Shown: positions 56,001 through 64,000 of the stretch, piece after piece | Layout: each line of letters begins with the position of its first letter | Numbering within the stretch: the first letter of the stretch is position 1 | Source of the DNA: Thinopyrum elongatum | Lineage: Eukaryota > Streptophyta > Magnoliopsida > Poales > Poaceae | Length of the DNA: 64,000 bases | Direction: 5' to 3' | Assembly: GCA_011799875.1 (NCBI GenBank) | Contig: CM022301.1 | Coordinates: 329,464,853-329,528,852 of the forward strand | Made by a program: the position numbers and the translations under genes | The notes under the pieces: generated by a model | What the model was told of the DNA's origin: nothing | Database searches by the model: none | Seen by the model: the letters and a program-made list of their open reading frames with translations, nothing else

Positions 56001-59000
56001 ACCGAATGGCGACGCGCGGGGCGGCCGAGTGGTGATGAGGTGACCAACCGAGAGGCGACGCGCGGGGCGGCCGAGTGGTGATGAGGTGACCAACCGAGTG
56101 GCGACGCGCAGGGCGGCCGAGTGGTGATGAGGTGACCAACCAAGAGGCGACGCGCGGGGCGGCCGAGTGGTGATGAGGTGACCAACCAAGAGGCGACGCG
56201 CGGGGCGGCCGAGTGGTGATGAGGTGACCAACCGAGTGGCGACGCGCGGGGCGGCCGAGTGGTGATGTGGTGACCAACCGAGAGGCGACGCGCGGGGCGG
56301 CCGAGTGGAGATGAGGTGACCAACCAAGTGGCGACGCGCGGGGTGGCCGAGTGGTGATGAGGTGACCAACCGAGTGGCGACGCGCGGGGCGGCCGAGTGG
56401 TGATGAGGTGACGCGCGGGGCGGCCGAGTGGTGATGTGGTGACCAACCGAGAGGCGACGCGCGGGGCGGCCGATGGAGATGAGGTGACACCAAGTGGCGA
56501 CGCGCGGGGTGGCCGAGTGGGTGATGAGGTGACGAACCAGAGGGGACGCGCGGGCGGCCGGTGGTGATGAGGTACCAACCAAGTGGCGACGCGCGGGGCG
56601 GCCGAGTGGTGATGAGGTGACCAACCGATGGCGACGCGCGGGGCGGCCGAGTGGTGATGAGGTGACGCGCGGGGCGGCCGAGTGGTGATGTGGTCACCAA
56701 CCGAGAGGCGACGCGCGGGGCGGCCGAGTGGAGATGAGGTGACCAACCAAGTGGCGACGCGCGGGGCGGCCGAGTGGTGATGACGTGACGAACCAAGAGG
56801 CGACGCGCGGGGCGGCCGAGTGGTGATGAGGTGACCAACCGAGAGGCGACGCGCGGGGCGGCCGAGTGGTGATGAGGTGACCAACCGAGAGGCGACGCGC
56901 GGGGCGGCCGAGTGGCGATGAGGTGACCAACCAAGTGGCGACGCGCGGGGCGGCCGATTGTAATGAGGTGACCACCAAGGGCGACGGCGGGGCGGCCGAG
57001 TGGTGATGGGTGACCAACCGAATGGCGACGCGCGGCGGCCGACTGGTGATAGGTGACAAACCAAGAGGCGAACGCGCGGGGCGGCCGAGTGGTGATGAGG
57101 TGACCAACCAAGAGGCGACGCGCGGGCGGGCCGAGTGTGATGAGGGTGACCAACCAAGAGGCGACTCGCGGGCGGCCGTGGTGATGATGTGACCAACCGA
57201 GTGGCGACCGCGGGGCGGCCGAATGTTGATGAGGTACGCGCGGGGCGGCCGATGTTATGTGTGACCAACCAGAGCGGACGCGCGGGCGGCCGAGTGGAGA
57301 TGAGGTGACCAACCAAGTGGCCGCGCGGGTGGCCGAGTGTGCTGAGGTGACGAACCAAGAGCGACGTGTGGGGGGCGGCCGAGTGGTGATGGGTGACCAA
57401 CCAGAAGCGACGCGCGGGCGGGCCGAGTGGTGATGAGGTGACCAACCAAGAGGCGACGCGCGGGGCGGCCGAGTGGTGATGAGGTGACCAACCGAGTGGC
57501 GACGCGCGGGGTGGCCGAGTGGTGATGAGGTGACGCGCGGGGCGGCCGAGTGGTGATGTGGTGACCAACCGAGAGGCGACGCGCGGGGCGGCCGAGTGGT
57601 GATGAGGTGACCAACCGAGAGGCGACGCGCGGGGCGGCCGAGTGGTGATGAGGTGACCAACCGAGTGGCGACGCGCAGGGCGGCCGAGTGGTGATGAGGT
57701 GACCAACCAAGGGCGACGCGCGGGGCGGCCGAGTGTGATGAGGTGACCAACCAAGAGGCGACGCGCGGGCGGCCGAGTGGTGATGAGGTCCAACCGATGT
57801 GCGACGCGCGGGGCGCCGATGGATGAGGGACGCGCGGGGCGCCGAGTGGTGATATGGTGACCAACCGAGAGGCGACGCGCGGGGCGGCCGGTGAGATGAG
57901 GTGACCAACCAAGTGCGAACGCGCGGGGTGGCCGAGTGGTGATGAGGTGACGAACCAAGAGGCGACGTGCGGGGCGGCCGAGTGGTGATGAGGTGACCAA
58001 CCAAGTGGCGACGCGCGGGGCGGCCGAGTGGTGATGAGGTGACCAACCGAGTGGCGACGCGCGGGGCGGCCGAGTGGCGATGAGGTGACCAACCGAGTGG
58101 CGACGCGCGGGGCGTGCGAGTGGTGATGAGGAGACCAACAAAGGCGACGCGCGGGGCGGCCGAGTGGTGATAGTGACCAACCAAGAGGCGACGCGCGGGG
58201 CGGCCGAGTGGTGATGAGGTGACCAACCGATGGCGACACGCGGGCGGGCGAGTGGTGATGAGGTGACGAACCAAGAGGCGACGTGCGGGGCGGCCGCGAG
58301 TGGTGATGAGGTGACCAACCAAGTGGCGACGCGCGGGCTGGCCGAGTGGTGATGAGGTGACCAACCGAGTGGCGACGCGCGGGGCGGCCGAGTGGCGATG
58401 AGGTGACCCACCGAGTGCGACGCGCGGGGCGGCCGAGTGGTGATGAGAGACCAACCAAGAGCGCACGCGCGGGGCGGCGAGTGGTGATAAGGTGACCAAC
58501 CAAGAGGCTACGCGCGGGGCGGGCCGAGTGGTGATGAGGTGACCAACCGAGTGGCGACGCGCGGGGCGGCCGAGTGGCGATGAGGTGACCAACCGATGGC
58601 GACGCGCGGGGCGGCCGAGTGGTGATGAGGTGACCAACCAAGAGGCGACGCGCGGGACGGCCGAGTGGTGATGAGGTGACCAACCAAGAGGAGACGCGCG
58701 GGGCGGCCGAGTGGTGATGTGGTGACCCACCGAATGGCGACGCGCGGGGCGGCCGACTGGTGATGAGGTGACAAACCAAGAGGCGACGCGCGGGGCGGCC
58801 GAGTGGTGATGAGGTGACCAACCAAGAGGCGACGCGCGGAGCGGCCGAGTGGTGATGAGGTGACCAACCACGACGCGACGCGCGGGGCGGCCGAGTGGTG
58901 ATGAGGTGACCAACCGAGTGGCGACGCGCGGGGCGGCCGAGTGGTGATGAGGTGACGCGCGGGGCGGCCGAGTGGTGATGTGGTCACCAACCGAGAGGCG

Positions 59001-62000
59001 ATGCGCGGGGCGGCCGAGGGAGATGAGGTGACCAACCAAGTGGCGACGCGCGGGGCGGCCGGAGTGGTGATGACGTGACGAACCAGAGCCGCCGTCGCGG
59101 GGCGGCCGATTGTGATGAGGTTGACCAACCGAGAGGCGACGCGCGGGGCGGGGCCGAGTGGTGATGAGGTGGACCAACCGAGAGGCGACGCGCGGGGCGG
59201 CCGAGTGGCGATGAGGTGACCAACAGAGTGGCGACGCGGGGCGGCGAGTGGATGACGTGACGAACCAAGAGGCGACGCGCGGGCGGCCGAGTGTGATGAG
59301 GTGACCACCCGAGAGGCGACGCGCGGGGCGGCCGGAGTGTGATGAGGCACCAACCGAGAGGCGCGGCGCGGGGCGGCCGAGTGGCGATGAGGTGAACACC
59401 AAGTGGCGACGCGCGGCGCGGCCGCAGTGGTAATGAGGTGACCAACCAAGAGGCGCTCGCGCGGGGCGCGCCGAGTGGTGATAGGTGACCAACCGAATGG
59501 CGACGCGCGGGCGGCCGACTGGTGATGAGGTGACAACCAAGAGGCGACGCGCGGGGCGGCCGAGTGGTGATGAGGTGACCAACCAAGAGGCTACGCGCGG
59601 GCGGGCCGAGTGGTTGAGGTGAACCAAACCAAGAGGCGACGCGCGGGGCGGCCGAGTGGTGATGAGGTGACCAACCGAGTGGCGACGCCGGGCGGTCCGA
59701 ATGGTGATGATGAACAGCGCGGTGCGGCCGGTGGTGATGTGTGACCAACCGAGGCGACCGCGGGGGGCCGAGTGAATGAGGTGACCAAATCCAATGCTAC
59801 GCGCGCGGGTGGCCGCAGTGGTGCTGAGGTGACGAACCAAGGGTACGTTGGGGCGGCCCGAGTGGTGTAGGTTGACCAACCAAGAAAGCGACGCGCGTGG
59901 GGCGGCCGGTGGTGATGAGGTGATCCAACCAAGCAGGCCGCGCGGGGCGGCCGAGTGGTGAAAAAAAAAAAAAAAAAAAAAAAGGAAAAGGTGCCACACC
60001 GAGTGCGACGCGCGGGGTGCCGAGTGGTGGATGAGTGACGCGCGGGCGGCCGAGTGGTGATGTGGTGACCACCGCGAGGCGACGCGCGGGGGCGGCCGGT
60101 GGTGATGAATGTGACCCCGTGTGCGGGACCGAAGGCGACGCGCGGGGCGGCCCCGAGTGGTGATGAGGTGACCACCGAGTGGCCGCGCAGGCGTGCCGAG
60201 TGGTGATGAAGGTGACCAACCAAGAGGCGACAGCGCGGGGGCCGAGTGGGATGAGTGTGACCCACCAGAGGCGATCGCGCGTGGCGGCCGAGTGGTGATT
60301 AGGTGACCAACCTAAATACCAAGGTAGAAAAAAGCGAGGCGCGCGGAGGCGGCCGAGTGTGGTGATGAGGTTGACTCCGCGGGTGCGGCCGATTGAGTGA
60401 TATGGGACCAACACCGAATAGGCGTACGCGCGGGTGCGCCGAGTGGAGATGAGGGTGACCACCAAGTGGCACGCGCGGGGTGGCCGAGTGGTGATGAGTT
60501 ACGAACCAAGAGGGCCGTGCGGGCGGCCGAGTGGTGATGAGGTGCCAACCAATTGTGCGTACGCGCGGGGGCGCCGAGTTGGTGATGAGGTGACCAACCG
60601 CAGTGGCTGACCGCGGGGCGGCCGAGTGGCGATGAGTGACCAACGTGGCACGCGCGGGGCGGCCCGAGTGGGTATGAGAACCAGACCAGATATGCGACCG
60701 CGTGGGCGGACGCGAGTGTGATAAGGTGACCAAACCAAGAGGCGACGCCGCGGGCGGCCGAGTGGTGATGAGGTGACCAACCGAATGGCGACACGCGGGC
60801 GCGGCCGAGTTGGTGATGAGGTGACGAACCAAGAGCGACTGCGGCGGCCCGAGTGTGATGAGGTGACCAACCAAGTGGCGACCGCGCCGGGGGCGGCCGA
60901 GTGGCTGATGAGTGGACCACCGAGTGCGACGCGCGGGCGGCCGAGTGGCGATGAGGTGACCACACGATGGCGACGCGCCGGGTGCGGCCGAGTGGTGATG
61001 AGGAGAACCAACCAAGAGCGACGCCGGGCGGCCGAGTGGTGATAAGGTGCACAACCAATAGGCGACGGCGGGCGGCGAGTGGTGATGAGGTGACAACCGA
61101 GTGCGACGCGCGGGAGCGCCGAGTGGTCGATGAGGTGACGCACCAGTGGCTACGCGCGGGGCGGCCAGTGGTGATGAGGCTGACCACCAGAGGCACGCGC
61201 GGACGGTCCGGTGGTGGATGAGGTGACCAACCAAGAGGAGACGCGCGGGGCGGCCGAGGGTGAGTGTGGTGACCCAACCGAATGGGAACGCCGGGCGCGC
61301 CACGACTGGTGATGAGGATGAACAAACCAAGAGGCGACGCGCGGCGGCCGAGTTGTATGAGGTACACCAAGAGGCGACGCGGAGCGGGCCGAGTGTGATG
61401 AGGTGACCAACCACGACGCGACGCGCGGGGCGGCCGAGTGGTGATAGGTGACCACCGAGTGGCGCGCGCGGGGCGCCGAGTGGTGATGAAGTTGACGCGC
61501 GGGGCGGCCGAGTGGTGGATTGGTCACCAACCGGATGGGAGAGCGATTGCCCGGGCGCCGAGTGGATCATGAGGTCCCAACCCAGTGGCTACGCTCGGGC
61601 GCCGCTGGTATGACTGACGAACCAAGAGCCGACGCGCGTGGCGCCGAGTGGTGATGAGGTTGACCAACCGAGAGGCTACGCGCGGTGGCTGCCGAGTGGT
61701 GAATAGGTGACCAACCACGAGGCGACGCGCTGCGGCCGGCCTGACGTGGCGATGAGGTTACAAGCCGCGTGCGCGCGCGGCGCGAGGGGCGTGTATGAGG
61801 TGACCAACCAAGAGGCAACAGCGGGCGCGGCCCGAGATGTGTGATGAGGTGACAACCGATGGCGACGCGCGGTGGCGGCCGACTGGTGATCGAGGTGACA
61901 ACCAAGATGCGACGCCCTCGGGCGGCCGTGGTTGATGAGGGACGCAACCAGAAGGCGACTTTGCGCGGGCGGGGCCCCCGGAGTGGTTGATGATTTTACC

Positions 62001-64000
62001 AACCATAGGCGACGCGGCTTTGTTGGCTTCCCGAGTGTGATGAGGTGACCACCCGATGGCGACGCGCGGGGTGGTCCGATTGGTGGATGAAGGTGATGCG
62101 CGGGGCGGCCGAGTGGTGATGTGGTGACCAAACCCGAGAGGCGACCGCGGGGCGGCCGATGGAGATGATGGTGACCAACCAAGTGGCGACGCGCGTGGTG
62201 GCCCCGAGTGTGTCTGAGGTGACGAACCAAGAGGCGACGCGTGGGGGCGCCCGAGTGGTGATAGGTGACCAACCAAGTGGCACGCGCGGGGCGGCCGGTG
62301 TTGATGAGGGACTATACAGAGGCACGCGCGGGGCTGGCGAGTGTGATGAGGTGACCACCGAAGGCGACGCGCGGGGCGGCGAGTGGTGAATGAGTGACGC
62401 AACCGAGAGGCGACGCCGGGCGGCCGAGTGGTGATGAGGTGACCAACCTAGTGGCGACGCTCGGGCGGCCGAGTGGTGATTTGGTGACCAACCGCGTGGC
62501 GACGCGCAGGGGGCCGAGTGGTGATGAAGGTGACGCAACCAAGAGGCGACGCGCGGGGCGGCCCGAGTGGTGATGGGTGACCACAAGAGGCGACGCGCGG
62601 GGCGGCCGAGTGTGTGATGATGTGCTCAACCGAAATGCCGACTCGCGTGGCGCCGAGTTGTATGAGGTGACGCGCGGGGCGGCCGAGTGGTGATCTGGTG
62701 ACCACCGGAGGCCGACGCGCGGGGCGGCCGAGTGGAGATGAGGGAACCAACCAAGTGGCGACGCGCGGGGTGGCCGGTGGTGATGAGGTGAGACGAACCA
62801 AGAGGCGACGCGCGGGGCGGCCGATGGTTAGAGGTTTACACCAAGTGGCGACGCGCGGGGCGGCCCGAGTGGGTGATGAGTGACCACCATAGGACTCGCG
62901 GGGCGGGGGCCGAGTGGTGATAGGTGACGCAAACCGGAGAGGGACGCGCGGGCGGCCGAGTGGGTGATGAGGTGACAACCGAGAAGGCAACGCTCGGGGC
63001 GGCGAGTGTATGAGGTGCCAACCGAGTGGCGACCGCGGGGGCGGCCGAGTGGCGATGAGGTGACCAACCGAGTGGCGACGCTACGCGGGGCGGCCGAGTG
63101 GCTCGGATGTTACTCAACCTCAGTGCCTACGCTCGTGGCGGTCGTGTGATGAGGTGACCAACCAAGGGCACTCGCGGGCGGACCGCGTGGTGAGTGAGGT
63201 GACCAACCTGAGTGGCCGACTCGCGGGGGCGGGGCCGACTGGTGATGGAGGTGACCCAACCAAGCGCGACGCGCGGGGCGTCCGACTGGTGATGAGTGAC
63301 AAACCAGAGGGCGACGTGCGTGGCGGCTGAGTGTGATGAGGTGACCAACCAAGAGGCGACGCGCGGGCGGCCGAGTGGTGAATGAGTGACCAACCCAGAG
63401 GCGACGCTTGGGGCGGCCGATGGTGATGAGGGTTTACCAACCGATTAGCGACGCGTGGGGCGGCCGAGTTGATGAGGTGACCACCAGAGGCGACACGCGG
63501 GGCGGCTGAGTGGTGATGATGTGACCACCAAGAGACGACGCGCGTGCGGCCGAGGGTGATGAGGGTGACGCACCAGAGGCGACGCGCGGGCGGCCGATGG
63601 AGATTAAGGTGACCACCAACCGGGTACACGCTGGGCGGCCGAGTGGTGATGAGGTGACCAAACCGAATTGCACGCGCGTGGCGGCCGAGTGGGATGAGGT
63701 GACAACCGAGAGGCTACGCGCGGGGCGGCCGAGTGTGATGAGGTGACCAACCGAGTGGCGACGCGCAGGGCGGCCGAGTGGTGATGAGGTACCACCAAGA
63801 GGCCGACGCGCGGGGCGGCCGAGTGGTGATGAGGTGACCAACCCAGAGGCGACGCGCGGGGCGGCCGGAGTGGTGATAGGTTACCAACCGGTGGCGACGC
63901 GCGGGGCGGCCGATGTATGTGGTGACCACCGAGAGGCACGCGCGGGGCGGGCGAGTGAGTTGAGGTGACCAACCAAGGGGCGACTGCGCGGGTGGCCGAT
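50083..64000 (+). repeat. 46-bp minisatellite array, about 300 units, runs out of window
   Basis: Unit: GAGGTGACCAACCGAGTGG followed by CGACGCGCGGGGCGGCCGAG and TGGTGAT, 46 bp, GC-rich, with about seven CpG and one CGGCCG per unit. Main variants: CCAAG for CCGAG, AGGCG for TGGCG, GACTGG for GAGTGG, GGAGAT for GGTGAT. A 31-bp derivative lacking 15 bp recurs. Units are near-perfect to about 52.1 kb, then mixed with stretches full of one-base deletions, and very irregular after 59 kb. The minus-strand unit has no stop in any frame, so very long meaningless frames result. No host gene is inside. Confidence 0.93.

Noticed and set aside
52087..58821. Minus-strand reading frames of up to 2244 residues in the 46-bp array
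   Set aside because: The minus-strand unit lacks stops in all three frames, so long frames arise automatically and continue across indels. No start context, splice signals or recognisable domain.
50083..64000. CRISPR-like or centromeric satellite array
   Set aside because: Units are directly adjacent with no spacers, the DNA is plant nuclear, and unit length and CpG density do not fit known Triticeae centromeric satellites. It is better explained as an expanded transposon motif.

Overview
The window is nuclear DNA of a grass, very probably a Triticeae species (wheat, Aegilops or barley group). The grounds are nested LTR retrotransposons of recognisable Triticeae type (an Angela/BARE/WIS-like copia element and two gypsy elements with tRNA-Asp primer sites), a Stowaway element with CTCCCTCCGTTCC ends, and early light-inducible protein (ELIP) genes of the short 172-residue cereal form. 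Species cannot be fixed from the sequence alone.

Layout. 1-2.2 kb: intergenic, with one Stowaway MITE. 2.2-3.6 kb: ELIP copy 1 (+). 3.8-5.5 kb: an unclassified repeat carrying nine ~118-bp tandem units. 5.8-26.7 kb: a transposon nest. A 5'-truncated gypsy element (5766-11177) abuts an Angela-like copia element (11178-26726). The copia element is split by a complete non-autonomous gypsy element (14014-23618) flanked by an almost perfect 5-bp target duplication. 26.7-28.8 kb: a broken acidic-protein gene, a MITE-like element carrying GC-rich cargo, and a LINE tail. 28.99-31.80 kb: an intact nine-exon TrmO-family tRNA methyltransferase gene (+). 32.73-37.92 kb: a convergent glutamate-receptor-like gene (-) with four small frameshifting indels. 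39-46.4 kb: ELIP copy 2 (-, intronless), a LINE remnant, a three-copy degenerate repeat, and ELIP copy 3 (-). 46.4 kb to the window end: an LTR-like sequence, a non-coding region rich in CCGAGTG motifs, and a minisatellite of about 300 units of 46 bp that runs out of the window.

Biology. The host genes are three ELIPs (thylakoid pigment-binding photoprotection), one TrmO (tRNA A37 hypermodification) and one GLR (amino-acid-gated cation channel, apparently broken). No operon-like relation is expected. ELIP copies 1 and 3 lie inverted about 41 kb apart and share promoter and far-upstream sequence, so the locus grew by duplication. Copy 2 has kept its flanks but lost its intron exactly and has a damaged TATA box.

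Most unusual features: the 46-bp array with its older 'seed' array and 31-bp marker units; a GC-rich hairpin cassette found in the LTRs of two gypsy families and also inside one of them, ahead of an apparently spliced extra ORF; and a ~650-bp non-coding block conserved between those two families. The right-hand part of the 46-bp array shows dense homopolymer-type indels and may be poorly polished assembly, so fine detail there should not be trusted.
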